Part shown: positions 9,696 to 18,741 of the stretch, piece after piece
Numbering within the stretch: the first letter of the stretch is position 1
Layout: the number at the start of each line of letters is the position of its first letter
Assembly: GCA_021204085.1 (NCBI GenBank)
Contig: JAJPZY010000078.1
Span: forward strand, 1 to 56,120
Length of the DNA: 56,120 bases
Reading direction: 5' to 3'
DNA from: Clostridiales bacterium
GTDB taxonomy: Bacteria; Bacillota; Clostridia; Lachnospirales; Lachnospiraceae
Made by a program: the position numbers and the translations under genes
Notes under the pieces: model-generated
Told to the model about the DNA's origin: nothing
Databases searched by the model: none
Seen by the model: only the letters and a program-made list of their open reading frames with translations

Positions 9696-11786
9696 ATGAA
9701 GAGAACATTTTCAATGGAACTGGGCGGGCGTACATTAAGCGTCGATACCGGACGTGTCGCTGCCCAGGCGAACGGTGCAGCGCTGATGCACTACGGAGAT
9801 ACAGTTGTGTTATCTACAGCAACTGCATCGGATAAGCCTCGGGATGGGATTGATTTCTTCCCCCTGAGCGTAGATTTTGAGGAAAAAATGTACGCAGCAG
9901 GTAAGATTCCGGGCGGATTCAACAAGCGTGAAGGTAAGCCTTCTGAGAACGCAATCCTGACGTCGCGAGTGATCGATCGTCCGATGCGTCCGCTGTTTCC
10001 GAAGGATTACCGCAATGACGTGACCTTAAACAATCTGGTCTTAAGCGTTGATCCTGAGTGCAGACCGGAGATCCTGGCAATGCTGGGTTCTGCGATTGCT
10101 ACCTGCATCTCCGATATTCCGTTTGCCGGTCCCTGTGCGATGACACAGATCGGTATGAAAGATGGTGAGTTTGTGGTCAATCCTTCTCAGGCAGTCTGGG
10201 ATGAGGGAGACCTGCAGCTTACTGTTGCATCAACACCTGAGAAGGTCATTATGATCGAGGCGGGTGCCAATGAGATCAAAGAGGACAAGATGATCGAGGC
10301 CATTTATATGGCGCATGAGATCAATCTTAAGATTAATGATTTCATTAATGAGATTGTAGCGGAGGTCGGCAAGGAAAAGCACACGTACACAAGCTGTGCG
10401 ATTTCGGATGAGATGTTTGCTGCAATCAAAGAAATTGTTCCTCCGGAAGAGATGGAGGAGGCAGTATTCACGGATGAGAAGCAGAAGCGCGAGGAGAACA
10501 TCCGCGAGATCACCGCAAAGCTGGAAGAGGCGTTTGCAGATAATGAGGAATGGCTTTCCGTACTCGGCGAGGCTGTTTATCAGTATCAGAAAAAGACGGT
10601 TCGAAAGATGATTCTTCGCGATCACAAGCGGCCGGACGGAAGAGCGATCACTCAGATTCGCCCGCTGGCTGCAGAAGTTGATCTGATTCCGCGTGTACAT
10701 GGTTCTGCGATGTTTACCCGCGGACAGACACAGATCTGCACCATCACGACACTTGCACCGCTTTCCGAGATGCAGCGTGTCGACGGTCTGGATGAGAATA
10801 TTACGAATAAGCGCTACATGCATCATTATAATTTCCCGTCCTATTCCGTAGGTGAGACGAAGCCTTCCAGAGGACCGGGACGCCGTGAGATCGGTCATGG
10901 CGCACTGGCGGAGAAAGCATTGATTCCGGTACTTCCCAGCGAGGAAGAATTCCCGTATGTAATTCGTACAGTTTCCGAGACATTTGAGTCGAACGGTTCC
11001 ACCTCCCAGGCGAGCATCTGTGCATCTACGATGTCCCTGATGGCGGCCGGTGTTCCGATTAAAAAGCCTGTAGCGGGAATCTCTTGCGGACTGGTGACCG
11101 GCGACACGGATGATGATTACATCGTGCTGACCGATATCCAGGGCCTTGAGGATTTCTTCGGCGACATGGACTTTAAGGTAGCCGGTACACGTGATGGTAT
11201 TACCGCAATCCAGATGGATATCAAGATCCATGGCCTGACCAGACCGATTGTTGAAGAGGCAATTGCGCGGACCAGAGAAGCAAGAATGTACATTCTGGAT
11301 GAGGTTATGGCAAAAGCCATTGCTGAGCCGCGTGAGACTGTCGGCAAATACGCTCCGAAGATTATTTCCATGCAGATTGACCCTCAGAAGATTGGCGATG
11401 TAGTCGGCCAGAGAGGCAAGACGATCAATGCAATTATCGAGGAGACCGGCGTGAAGATCGATATCAACGATGACGGCGTTGTTTCTATCTGCGGCACAGA
11501 TGCGGAAATGATGGAGAAAGCCCGCCGTTACGTGGAGATTATCGTTACTGATTTTGAAGCCGGACAGGTTCTTACCGGTAAAGTTGTCAGCATCAAGGAG
11601 TTCGGTGCATTCATCGAGTTTGCTCCCGGCAAAGAGGGAATGGTTCACATCTCCAAGATTGCGAAGCAGCGCATCAACCGCGTAGAAGATGTACTGACAC
11701 TGGGCGACAAAGTCACCGTCGTTTGCCTCGGCAAAGACCGCATGGGACGCATCAGTTTCAGCATGAAGGACGTCAAGAATAAGTAA
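9696..11786 (+). CDS. pnp: Polyribonucleotide nucleotidyltransferase (PNPase)
   Basis: PNPase is a phosphorolytic 3'-to-5' exoribonuclease of the mRNA decay machinery. The 696-residue protein has the two RNase PH cores separated by an all-helical domain. The second core carries the catalytic GDMDFKVAGTRDG region. These are followed by a KH domain (GDVVGQRGKTINAIIEETG) and a C-terminal S1 domain (GAFIEFAPGKEGMVHIS). It starts 15 bases after rpsO with a GAGGAG site and ends at a strong terminator. Confidence 0.97.
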   Translation: MKRTFSMELGGRTLSVDTGRVAAQANGAALMHYGDTVVLSTATASDKPRDGIDFFPLSVDFEEKMYAAGKIPGGFNKREGKPSENAILTSRVIDRPMRPLFPKDYRNDVTLNNLVLSVDPECRPEILAMLGSAIATCISDIPFAGPCAMTQIGMKDGEFVVNPSQAVWDEGDLQLTVASTPEKVIMIEAGANEIKEDKMIEAIYMAHEINLKINDFINEIVAEVGKEKHTYTSCAISDEMFAAIKEIVPPEEMEEAVFTDEKQKREENIREITAKLEEAFADNEEWLSVLGEAVYQYQKKTVRKMILRDHKRPDGRAITQIRPLAAEVDLIPRVHGSAMFTRGQTQICTITTLAPLSEMQRVDGLDENITNKRYMHHYNFPSYSVGETKPSRGPGRREIGHGALAEKALIPVLPSEEEFPYVIRTVSETFESNGSTSQASICASTMSLMAAGVPIKKPVAGISCGLVTGDTDDDYIVLTDIQGLEDFFGDMDFKVAGTRDGITAIQMDIKIHGLTRPIVEEAIARTREARMYILDEVMAKAIAEPRETVGKYAPKIISMQIDPQKIGDVVGQRGKTINAIIEETGVKIDINDDGVVSICGTDAEMMEKARRYVEIIVTDFEAGQVLTGKVVSIKEFGAFIEFAPGKEGMVHISKIAKQRINRVEDVLTLGDKVTVVCLGKDRMGRISFSMKDVKNK

Positions 11787-11804
11787 TATGGTTTAGGTAA
11801 TGAG

Positions 11805-11832
11805 CCGCCGCACTTTCGTGCGGCGGTTTTTT
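11805..11832 (+). terminator. Intrinsic terminator of rpsO-pnp
   Basis: A perfect 9-bp GC-rich stem (CCGCCGCAC / GTGCGGCGG) with a TTTC loop is followed at once by six T residues. Confidence 0.92.
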
Positions 11833-11909
11833 GCGTCCGATATATCGATTTTTTCATTTATGAATATCATAGTAATAGATAGTAATATGAAAAAACAGAT
11901 TTTTAAATT

Positions 11910-12779
11910 ATGGAACGAATTCTGAAAATTGTAAATGCCGAATATGCATATAAACGGGGAATCTACGGTCAGGGAATTGTTGTTGCCGTTTTGGATACCG
12001 GTATTGCCCCGCATCCGGATTTGCATGGAAAAACCGCGGTATTCAGGGATTATGTAAACAATAAGGGAAAAACATATGACGATAATGGGCACGGCACCCA
12101 CATTGCCGGTATAATTGCGGCAAATAATGGGACGAATCTCCACGGTGTAGCACCAGAGTGCAAGCTGCATGTCTGTAAGGTTCTGGATCAGAACGGGAAT
12201 GGAAGGATTGAAGATATCTGTAGGGCTCTGGAGGAGTTGACAGAAATGAAGCGTCATGAACGCGGGATCCTGCGTATTATTAATATATCTGTCGGTATGA
12301 CAGATTCGGTTGCTCCCGGTGCACAGCAGCGGCTTCTTGATGCGGTAGAAACAGCATGGGATAGTGGGATGGTAGTGATAGCGGCTGCAGGAAACAATGG
12401 CCCTGCGGAGCATACGGTCACCAGCCCGGGAATCTCCCGAAAAATTATTACGGTCGGCAGCATTGATGATGGGGACCGTTCGTATCGGGAAAAAGGTTAT
12501 TCCGGTCGGGGACCGACGGATGAATGTGTGGTGAAACCGGAAATACTGATGCCCGGAACAAATATTTTAAGCTGCCTGAACCGAGGGGGCGGATATACGA
12601 AAAAGAGCGGAACATCTATGGCAGCGCCGGTGCTTACCGGAATGATCGCGCTGCTGTTATGCGCGTATCCATCCCTGTCGCCGAATGAGGTGAAGATGCG
12701 GTTGTTCTATGCGGCAAAGCCGGTTGGCGGAGCGGAAGAAAGAGGCTGGGGAACGGTCAGCATGGAATCTTTATTGTAA
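11910..12779 (+). CDS. S8 family serine protease (subtilase), no signal peptide
   Basis: A 289-residue subtilisin-type peptidase. The catalytic triad is visible: D29 in VAVLDTGIAPH, H61 in DDNGHGTHIAG and S236 in KSGTSMAAP, with the oxyanion N162 in AAAGNNGP. No signal peptide, membrane segment or propeptide precedes the catalytic domain, which starts about 20 residues in. It therefore resembles intracellular subtilases rather than secreted, self-processed ones. The ATG at 11910 lacks a clear Shine-Dalgarno site, so expression may be weak or conditional. It is transcribed alone between the pnp terminator and the opposing carboxypeptidase gene, whose end is 13 bases away. The substrate is unknown. 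Confidence 0.9.
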   Translation: MERILKIVNAEYAYKRGIYGQGIVVAVLDTGIAPHPDLHGKTAVFRDYVNNKGKTYDDNGHGTHIAGIIAANNGTNLHGVAPECKLHVCKVLDQNGNGRIEDICRALEELTEMKRHERGILRIINISVGMTDSVAPGAQQRLLDAVETAWDSGMVVIAAAGNNGPAEHTVTSPGISRKIITVGSIDDGDRSYREKGYSGRGPTDECVVKPEILMPGTNILSCLNRGGGYTKKSGTSMAAPVLTGMIALLLCAYPSLSPNEVKMRLFYAAKPVGGAEERGWGTVSMESLL

Positions 12780-12792
12780 TGATTCACTTCGG

Positions 12793-14154
12793 TTATATAA
12801 CCTGCTGTAATTTGATTGAGAATGTGGTTTTCCAATTATCTTCAATATCTCTCAGAAACATTTTATAGAATATTTTTCTGACAGCGTCCGTAAATTTCAT
12901 CTTATCCACGTTTTCGGTAGTCACAATCTCCACCTCCCCGACTTCTGTCTCATCCAGTGTATAGATTGCCTTCCCCACGACGTCACCTTCCCTGACGGGG
13001 GCATCCAGAGATTCCGGCAAGGAGAGCGTCTTTTCCAGTGTCTCAGCGGATCCCGTGGTATCAAGGTATCGGAAGGAGCCGCTGTATTCGACTGCGGCGG
13101 AGTCTGAGACACCGCCGACGACAGGTATATCTTCGAGTTTATCTGTGTTATCATCGGTATATATGGTGCAATTTGCAAAGTCCCAGTTAAACAGGCTGAT
13201 GGCGTCAGAGATTCGTGTTGCGCTGTCCTCTGCCGCCATGATCGCTGCGATGAGATTGATGTCATCCCTGGTGGCGGTTGCCGCGAGGCAGAATTTTGCC
13301 TTGCTGGTGGAACCTGTTTTTAAGCCGGTGGCGTACTCATATTGCTGAAGAAGTTTATTGGTGCTGCTTAAAGTGAATGTAGAGTCGCCTTTGGCAGTGT
13401 GGTGTATGATGTCCTCCATCCAAATGGATGTGTAGTCAAAAATATCAGGATGATTGATTGTCAGTTCCCGGGACATCAGGGCAATATCAAGCGCGCAGGA
13501 ATAGTGTCCGTCCGCGTCCAATCCGCAGGCATTTACAAAATGCGTATGTTCCATGCCGAGTTCTGCTGCCCGGTCGTTCATATTTGCTACAAAAGCAGCC
13601 TCTGAGCCGGAGATGTATTCCGACATGGCGACGCTCGCATCGTTTGCACTCGCGACAGAGATACATTTGATCATGGTTTCGACTGTCTGAGTTTCGCCGG
13701 CTTCCAGATAAACCTGTGAACCGCCCATGCTTGCGGCGTGCTCGGAAACCGTAACCGTGTCACTGAGAGAAATCTGTCCGTCGTTAATGGCTTCGAAGAT
13801 GAGCAGGAGCGTCATGACTTTCGTAACGCTGGCCAGCGGCCGCTCAGTTGTCTCATCTTTTGCATACAGGATGGTTCCGGTGTCTGCGTCCATCAACAAG
13901 ACCGATGGTGCAGAGGTTTCCGGCTCAATTACCGTGTTTCCAGATGTATCCGTATCCATCAACAGGTTTGATGAAGAATAAGGATTCTGTATACTCGCAG
14001 CGCCGGTAAATGTACCTGTATCCGTCAACTGAAAGGATGAAGAAACTGTCTCCTGTCCGGAAATCGTATCCGCAGCTGCTGCGATCGTGAGCGGACCGAG
14101 CAGGAAACATATCAAAAAGAAGAAAGAAAATAGCAGGCAAAAGGATTTTTTCAT
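12793..14154 (-). CDS. Secreted D-alanyl-D-alanine carboxypeptidase (DacA/PBP5 type)
   Basis: A low-molecular-weight penicillin-binding protein that trims the terminal D-Ala from peptidoglycan stem peptides outside the membrane. The 453-residue precursor starts with a signal peptide (1-28, long hydrophobic core ending AAAADT). The active-site motifs are S109-V-T-K112, S169-A-N171 and K279-T-G281. A PBP5-type C-terminal beta domain follows. The last residues form a possible amphipathic membrane anchor rather than a clear TM segment. Residues 30-80 are a Ser/Thr-rich linker. A GAAGG site precedes the ATG. It faces the subtilase and diverges from scpA. Confidence 0.92.
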   Translation of the reverse strand: MKKSFCLLFSFFFLICFLLGPLTIAAAADTISGQETVSSSFQLTDTGTFTGAASIQNPYSSSNLLMDTDTSGNTVIEPETSAPSVLLMDADTGTILYAKDETTERPLASVTKVMTLLLIFEAINDGQISLSDTVTVSEHAASMGGSQVYLEAGETQTVETMIKCISVASANDASVAMSEYISGSEAAFVANMNDRAAELGMEHTHFVNACGLDADGHYSCALDIALMSRELTINHPDIFDYTSIWMEDIIHHTAKGDSTFTLSSTNKLLQQYEYATGLKTGSTSKAKFCLAATATRDDINLIAAIMAAEDSATRISDAISLFNWDFANCTIYTDDNTDKLEDIPVVGGVSDSAAVEYSGSFRYLDTTGSAETLEKTLSLPESLDAPVREGDVVGKAIYTLDETEVGEVEIVTTENVDKMKFTDAVRKIFYKMFLRDIEDNWKTTFSIKLQQVI

Positions 14155-14283
14155 CAGGGATACCTTCCGCGGAAATCTTCGGTTATATCAATCATATTGC
14201 AGGAGTGCAGGAGATATGCATGTTTTCTGCTATTGAAAAGGTTGCTATCTCCGGTTCCTTTTTTTATGTATAAAAAGAAAACC

Positions 14284-14311
14284 TTGCGTTTCTGCTATGA
14301 TTCTGTAAAAT
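14284..14311 (+). promoter_or_regulatory. Candidate promoter of scpAB
   Basis: TTGCGT (14284-14289), a 16-base spacer and TAAAAT (14306-14311, five of six consensus). It sits in the divergent 273-base gap between the carboxypeptidase gene and scpA. Confidence 0.5.
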
Positions 14312-14332
14312 AGAATTATTCGGATTTGTACT

Positions 14333-14369
14333 AAAACAGCTTACGAACGCAAGCATTCGGCTCTGTTTT
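14333..14369 (+). promoter_or_regulatory. Hairpin in the scpA leader, attenuator-like
   Basis: AAAACAG (14333-14339) pairs with CTGTTTT (14363-14369), with an inner CGAA/TTCG stem around CGCAAGCA. The T-rich right arm resembles a weak intrinsic terminator between the candidate promoter and scpA. Its inner sequence (CTTACGAA then CGCAAGCA) recurs in the hairpin at 52261-52307. Confidence 0.45.
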
Positions 14370-14427
14370 TCCGCAAATTTGCATGGTTCTGAATAATTAC
14401 GAAATAGATGGATGATGGAATCAAAAT

Positions 14428-15177
14428 ATGGATTTAAGTGTAAAACTGGAAGTTTTCGAAGGCCCGTTGGATCTTCTTCTTCATTTGCTAGATAAAAATA
14501 AGGTCAGTATTTATGATATTCCGATTGTGGAGATCACGGATCAGTACCTGGCATATATCCGTGAGATGCAGCGGCAGGATCTGAATGTGATGAGTGAGTT
14601 TATGGTCATGGCGGCGACGCTTCTGGATATCAAGGCGCGGTGGCTTCTGCCGAAGGAGGAAACGGAGGATGAGGAGGAAGAGGATCCCCGTGCCGAGCTT
14701 GTGGAGCAGCTCCTTCAGTATAAAATGTATAAATATATGTCCCTGGAGCTGAAGGATTGGCAGGTAGAGGCCGGGATGCAGATGTACCGCGCGCCGTCTT
14801 TACCGGAGGAAGTCCGGGCATACGAAGAACCGGTGGATCTGGACCGCCTGACCAAAGGGTTAGATCTGAATATCCTTCACAGCATCTTTGAGTCTGTGAT
14901 CAGCCGTCAGGCAGAGAAGGTGGATCCGATCCGTTCAAAATTCGGTAAGATCGAGAAAGAGCAGGTTTCCGTGGAAGACAAGATTACTTATATGGAGACT
15001 TACCTGAAAACACATCAGTCGTTTTCTTTTCGGGAAATGCTGATGAGGCAGAATAGTAAGCTTGAGGTAGTCGTTACGTTCCTGGCGGTGCTGGAACTGA
15101 TGAAAATGGGGCGGATTACGGCACAGCAGGAAGAAACCTTCGGGGAGATCTCTATTACTAGAACGGACGGGAATTGA
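14428..15177 (+). CDS. scpA: Segregation and condensation protein A (kleisin)
   Basis: ScpA is the kleisin that bridges the SMC dimer in the bacterial condensin. The 249-residue product has the family start VKLEVFEGPLDLLLHLLDKNKVSIYDIPI and the NVMSEFMVMAATLLDIKAR helix that contacts the SMC neck. A central acidic linker (about 75-90) and a C-terminal winged-helix region follow. scpB lies 63 bases downstream, as in most Firmicutes; smc is not in this window. Confidence 0.95.
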   Translation: MDLSVKLEVFEGPLDLLLHLLDKNKVSIYDIPIVEITDQYLAYIREMQRQDLNVMSEFMVMAATLLDIKARWLLPKEETEDEEEEDPRAELVEQLLQYKMYKYMSLELKDWQVEAGMQMYRAPSLPEEVRAYEEPVDLDRLTKGLDLNILHSIFESVISRQAEKVDPIRSKFGKIEKEQVSVEDKITYMETYLKTHQSFSFREMLMRQNSKLEVVVTFLAVLELMKMGRITAQQEETFGEISITRTDGN

Positions 15178-15240
15178 GAAACATTTGTTGATTTAGGACG
15201 ATGTACAAAGAATGTATTCAGATCGGGAGGATTATAGAAT

Positions 15241-15810
15241 ATGCGAATTGAGGAGTATGAAGCTGCAGTGGAGGCAATTCTGTTTGCGATGGGAGACTCG
15301 GTGGAACTCTCAAAGATTGCCGCGGCTCTTGAGATTTCGGAGGATGACGCGCGGCGGATTATTGATCGCTTAAGTGACCGATATCGGGCGGATTCCAGCG
15401 GTCTCCAGATTATTGAACTGGACGGCTCCTATCAGCTGTGTACAAAGGTCAGCCAGTATGAATATCTGATCCGGATTGCCAAACAACCCAAGCGGCGTGC
15501 TTTGACAGATGTTGTGCTTGAGACCTTGTCGATCGTGGCATATAAGCAGCCGGTGACGCGGGTTGAAATCGAAAAAATACGCGGTGTCTCCTGCGAACAC
15601 GCAATCAATCGCCTGGTAGAATACGGCCTGATTCGCGAGGTTGGGCGCCTGGATGCTCCCGGACGGCCGATCTTATTCGGGACGACGGAAGAATTTTTAA
15701 GGTGTTTCGGTGTACAGTCCACAGACGATCTGCCTTCTCTTGACGCGGACCAAGTGGAAGAATTCAAGCAGGAGGCTCAGGAAGAAGTGCAGTTGAAATT
15801 GAATCTGTAA
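15241..15810 (+). CDS. scpB: Segregation and condensation protein B
   Basis: ScpB dimers bind the ScpA linker in the SMC-ScpAB condensin. The 189-residue protein shows the N-terminal EAAVEAILFAMGDSVEL start and the second winged-helix motif TLSIVAYKQPVTRVEIEKIRG. The RPILFGTTEEFLRCFG segment comes near the end, followed by an acidic tail. A GGGAGG site precedes the ATG. scpB is the last gene before the pantothenate block, whose promoter starts 23 bases downstream. Confidence 0.95.
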   Translation: MRIEEYEAAVEAILFAMGDSVELSKIAAALEISEDDARRIIDRLSDRYRADSSGLQIIELDGSYQLCTKVSQYEYLIRIAKQPKRRALTDVVLETLSIVAYKQPVTRVEIEKIRGVSCEHAINRLVEYGLIREVGRLDAPGRPILFGTTEEFLRCFGVQSTDDLPSLDADQVEEFKQEAQEEVQLKLNL

Positions 15811-15832
15811 ATGCAATTCTCAATATTTTAGA

Positions 15833-15861
15833 TTTACTTTATCTTTTAAATATAGTATAAT
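15833..15861 (+). promoter_or_regulatory. Promoter of the pantothenate/CoA operon
   Basis: TTTACT (15833-15838), a 17-base spacer and a perfect TATAAT (15856-15861). Initiation just after it gives a leader of about 200 bases before the first gene. Confidence 0.75.
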
Positions 15862-15865
15862 CACC

Positions 15866-15960
15866 TGCGGATGGTATTCTGAAAGGAAACTATACCGCAC
15901 ATGATTATACTATTTTATTTTGAACGGAGGTAACTGTCCTGAAACGGAACAGTTACGGCA
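15866..15960 (+). ncRNA. Tandem leader hairpins, probable pan RNA motif (two copies)
   Basis: Two hairpins of similar design lie directly after the promoter. Copy 1 (15866-15899) pairs GGTAT (15873-15877) with ATACC (15892-15896), with a possible TGC/GCA outer extension. Copy 2 (15925-15960) pairs GTAACTGT (15930-15937) with ACAGTTAC (15949-15956), then CC/GG with a single bulged A at 15948. Both have CGGA before a GGTA arm, CTGAAA in the loop and GGAA on the descending side. The pan motif is, from memory, a hairpin with conserved bulged adenosines, often in tandem, found upstream of pantothenate genes. The operon downstream fits. A covariance-model search was not possible here. Confidence 0.7.
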
Positions 15961-16068
15961 GAAGCTTGTATTGCAGGAGCAAACGAGACTTCACTATCCC
16001 GCCGGATTCCATGTCTGACCGTACGGAAGCTGAGAACGAGAACAGACAAAGGAAAGGGAGGGATGCTT

Positions 16069-16911
16069 ATGCACATTGGTTTTATCGGCGCAGGGAAAGT
16101 TGGTTTCTCTATGGGGAAATATCTAACCGAGCGCGGCATGCTGGTGACCGGCTATTTCAGCCGCAACCCGCAGTCATCACTGGAAGCAGCGGCTTTTACA
16201 GACACCCGTCAGTATTTGGATATGCGGAGTCTGGCAGAAGATAGTGATGCGATTTTTCTCACGGTACCGGATGGCGTGATCGCGGCAGTGTGGGAAGAGT
16301 TGAAAATGCTTCCGATTCAAGGTAAGATAATCATTCATTGCAGCGGGATGCTCAGTTCCGCAGTCTTTTCAGAAATCGGGCACAGTCGTGCTTACGGTTA
16401 TTCCATTCACCCGCTTTTGGCGGTCAGCGACAGATATACTTCATGGGAAAAGCTTCAGGGAGCCTTTTTTGCCATGGAAGGGCATGAAAAGCATTTAAGC
16501 GAGTTAAAGCAGCTATTTGAAAGCTTCGGAAATTCGGTCGGCGTGCTTTCCGCAGAGGGAAAAGTGCGCTATCATGCTGCTGCGGCGATGGCGAGCAATC
16601 TTTATGTGGGACTTTGTTCTTTAAGTGAGTCGCTTCTGTGCGATTGCGGGTTTACACAGGGGGAAGCACATGAGGCGCTGACTCCGCTGATTGTCGGCAA
16701 TGCGGCTAATATCGGCCATGCCGGCTGTGCTTTTGCTCTTACCGGTCCTATAGAGCGTAATGATATAGGGACGGTGGAGGCACATCTTAAAGACCTGTCA
16801 GGTGAGACGAGAGAGATTTACCGCCTTCTCTCGAAACAGGTAGTGAAGGTGGCAAAGGAGAAACATCCGGATTGGGATTACAAAAAAATGGAAGGGGAAT
16901 TAAAGCAATGA
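16069..16911 (+). CDS. panG: Rossmann-fold/DUF2520 protein, probable PanG-type ketopantoate reductase
   Basis: Probably supplies the NADPH-dependent reduction of ketopantoate to pantoate. The 280-residue product begins with a Rossmann motif ([17 protein letters not shown]) and has [10 protein letters not shown] and [10 protein letters not shown] in the nucleotide-binding domain. A helical C-terminal DUF2520 region follows ([31 protein letters not shown]). No panE or ilvC is present in the window. DUF2520-type reductases named PanG have been reported in Francisella with homologues in Enterococcus and Clostridioides; this is from memory. The ATG at 16069 is preferred to the one at 16063, which touches the AGGGAGGG site. 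Its stop overlaps the panB start. Confidence 0.75.
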   Translation: MHIGFIGAGKVGFSMGKYLTERGMLVTGYFSRNPQSSLEAAAFTDTRQYLDMRSLAEDSDAIFLTVPDGVIAAVWEELKMLPIQGKIIIHCSGMLSSAVFSEIGHSRAYGYSIHPLLAVSDRYTSWEKLQGAFFAMEGHEKHLSELKQLFESFGNSVGVLSAEGKVRYHAAAAMASNLYVGLCSLSESLLCDCGFTQGEAHEALTPLIVGNAANIGHAGCAFALTGPIERNDIGTVEAHLKDLSGETREIYRLLSKQVVKVAKEKHPDWDYKKMEGELKQ

Positions 16912-17744
16912 GAACAACGATCGCTACTTTGAAGAAAATGAAAGAGGAAAGCAATAAGATTACCATGCTGACCTGCTATGATTATTCGACGGCGAAGCTG
17001 ATGGACCGCGCAGGAGTGGAAGTCCTGCTGATCGGAGATTCACTGGGGAATACGATGCTGGGGTATGCGGATACACTGCCGGTGACGATGGAGGATATGA
17101 TCCATCACACGGCTGCCGTGTCCAGAGGAGCACAGAATGCACTGGTTGTTGCGGATATGCCGTTTATGTCCTATCAGCCGTCGATTTATGACGCGGTGGT
17201 GAATGCGGGACGCCTGATCAAAGAGGGACACGCGAATGTGGTAAAACTGGAAGGCGGAGCAAAGGTCTGCGACCGTATTGAGGCGATTGTGAAAGCGGAT
17301 ATCCCGGTTTGCGCGCACATTGGGCTGACGCCGCAGTCAATTAATGCGTTCGGCGGTTTTAAAGTTCAGGGCAAGAGCGAAGAAGCAGCCTGGCAGTTGA
17401 TTGAGGATGCGAAAAAGGTAGAGGAAGCGGGTGCTTCCATGGTTGTTCTGGAAGGGATTCCGGCAAAGCTGGCGGCAATTATTACGAAATCTGTATCGAT
17501 CCCGACCATCGGCATCGGTGCAGGCGCGGACTGTGACGGCCAGGTATTGGTTTACCAGGATATGCTGGGAATGTTTGACGACTATGTGCCGAAGTTTGTA
17601 AAGCATTTCGCAAATGTAGGAGAGGTGATGACCCAGGCTTTTGAGGATTATAAGAAGGAAGTCAAAGAAGGAACTTTCCCGGCAGCGGAGCACACATATA
17701 AGATTGCGGATGAGGTAATGGAAAAACTTGAGCGCAGGCAATGA
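16908..17744 (+). CDS. panB: 3-methyl-2-oxobutanoate hydroxymethyltransferase
   Basis: PanB makes ketopantoate from 2-oxoisovalerate and methylene-tetrahydrofolate, the first committed step to vitamin B5. The 278-residue TIM-barrel protein shows [14 protein letters not shown], the metal/substrate loop [29 protein letters not shown] and HIGLTPQS, all family hallmarks. Its ATG overlaps the stop of the preceding reductase gene (ATGA), which ties the two products together. A GC-rich hairpin begins immediately after its stop. Confidence 0.96.
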   Translation: MRTTIATLKKMKEESNKITMLTCYDYSTAKLMDRAGVEVLLIGDSLGNTMLGYADTLPVTMEDMIHHTAAVSRGAQNALVVADMPFMSYQPSIYDAVVNAGRLIKEGHANVVKLEGGAKVCDRIEAIVKADIPVCAHIGLTPQSINAFGGFKVQGKSEEAAWQLIEDAKKVEEAGASMVVLEGIPAKLAAIITKSVSIPTIGIGAGADCDGQVLVYQDMLGMFDDYVPKFVKHFANVGEVMTQAFEDYKKEVKEGTFPAAEHTYKIADEVMEKLERRQ

Positions 17745-17785
17745 GCCGTGCAGCAGAGTGCCGACGGTTCTCGAACGGGCACGGC
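17745..17785 (+). promoter_or_regulatory. Hairpin in the panB-panC gap
   Basis: GCCGTGC (17745-17751) pairs perfectly with GCACGGC (17779-17785), with a possible inner CCG/CGG stem. No T-run follows, so it is not a standard terminator. It may protect the upstream mRNA or mark a processing point inside the operon. Confidence 0.4.
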
Positions 17786-17835
17786 GGAGTTAACGATATA
17801 TAAAATTTGTAGTTGCAGAGGAGTAGATTAATAAT

Positions 17836-18690
17836 ATGCAGGTAGTAAAGACGATTCATGAAGTAAAATCAATTGTAAGTAAATGGAAAACAAGTGGAGA
17901 TAGTATTGGTTTTGTCCCGACGATGGGATATCTCCATGAGGGTCATGGCAGCCTTATTAAACAGGCTCGTGAAGGAAATGACCGCGTGGTGGTGAGTATA
18001 TTTGTAAACCCTATGCAGTTTGGCCCCACAGAAGATCTGGCCAGCTATCCCAGAGATCTGGCAAAGGACAGTGCTTACTGTGAGAGCCTGGGCGCAGATC
18101 TGATTTTTCACCCGGAGCCGGAAGAAATGTATACGGACAGTTTTTCTTCCTATGTAGATATGTCCGTACTCACGGAGGAGCTTTGCGGCCTGAGCCGGCC
18201 GGTTCATTTCCGGGGCGTTTGCACGGTTCTGACAAAGTTGTTTAATATTGTTCAGCCGGATCGGGCGTATTTCGGACAGAAGGATGCGCAGCAGCTGGCT
18301 GTTGTAAAGCATATGGTGGAAGACCTGAACATGAATCTGGAGATTATCGGCTGTCCGATCATCCGTGAAGCCGACGGGCTGGCGAAAAGTTCCCGGAACA
18401 CCTATCTGTCTCCCGAAGAGCGGCAGGCGGCGCTGATTTTAAGCAAGACAATTGCGCTCGGCGAAAAGATGGTTGCGGATGGTGAGAAAAATGCTGAAAA
18501 ACTTCTCACTGCCATGAAAGCAAATATTGAAACGGAGCCGCTGGCGCGGATTGATTATGTGAAGGCGGTTGACGGACGGACCATGCAGCAGATTTCCGAA
18601 CTTCGCGCACCCTTCCTGGTTGCGATGGCGGTTTATATCGGAAAAACAAGATTGATTGATAACTTTAGCGTTGAAAGTGTTGTGGAATAG
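17836..18690 (+). CDS. panC: Pantothenate synthetase (pantoate-beta-alanine ligase)
   Basis: PanC joins pantoate and beta-alanine with ATP via a pantoyl-adenylate. The 284-residue protein has the HIGH-type motif in FVPTMGYLHEGHGSLI, the VVSIFVNPMQFGPTEDL substrate segment, YFGQKDAQQ, and the KMSKS-like loop LAKSSRNTYLS. AGAGGAG lies 11 bases before the ATG. It sits between panB and panD. Confidence 0.97.
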   Translation: MQVVKTIHEVKSIVSKWKTSGDSIGFVPTMGYLHEGHGSLIKQAREGNDRVVVSIFVNPMQFGPTEDLASYPRDLAKDSAYCESLGADLIFHPEPEEMYTDSFSSYVDMSVLTEELCGLSRPVHFRGVCTVLTKLFNIVQPDRAYFGQKDAQQLAVVKHMVEDLNMNLEIIGCPIIREADGLAKSSRNTYLSPEERQAALILSKTIALGEKMVADGEKNAEKLLTAMKANIETEPLARIDYVKAVDGRTMQQISELRAPFLVAMAVYIGKTRLIDNFSVESVVE

Positions 18691-18741
18691 ACATACAGAT
18701 GGATGGATATTGCACAACCAGAAGGAAATGAGGAAAATGTA

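Noticed and set aside
10230-11648. 472-codon minus-strand open frame opposite pnp
   Set aside because: Antisense to the conserved PNPase domains; no ribosome binding site and no recognisable domain.
15966-16244. 92-codon + strand frame in the pan leader
   Set aside because: It overlaps the start of the reductase gene in another frame, has no good ribosome binding site and no family pattern.
17745-17785. Reading the panB-panC hairpin as a terminator
   Set aside because: No T-run follows and panC needs to be transcribed from the same operon.
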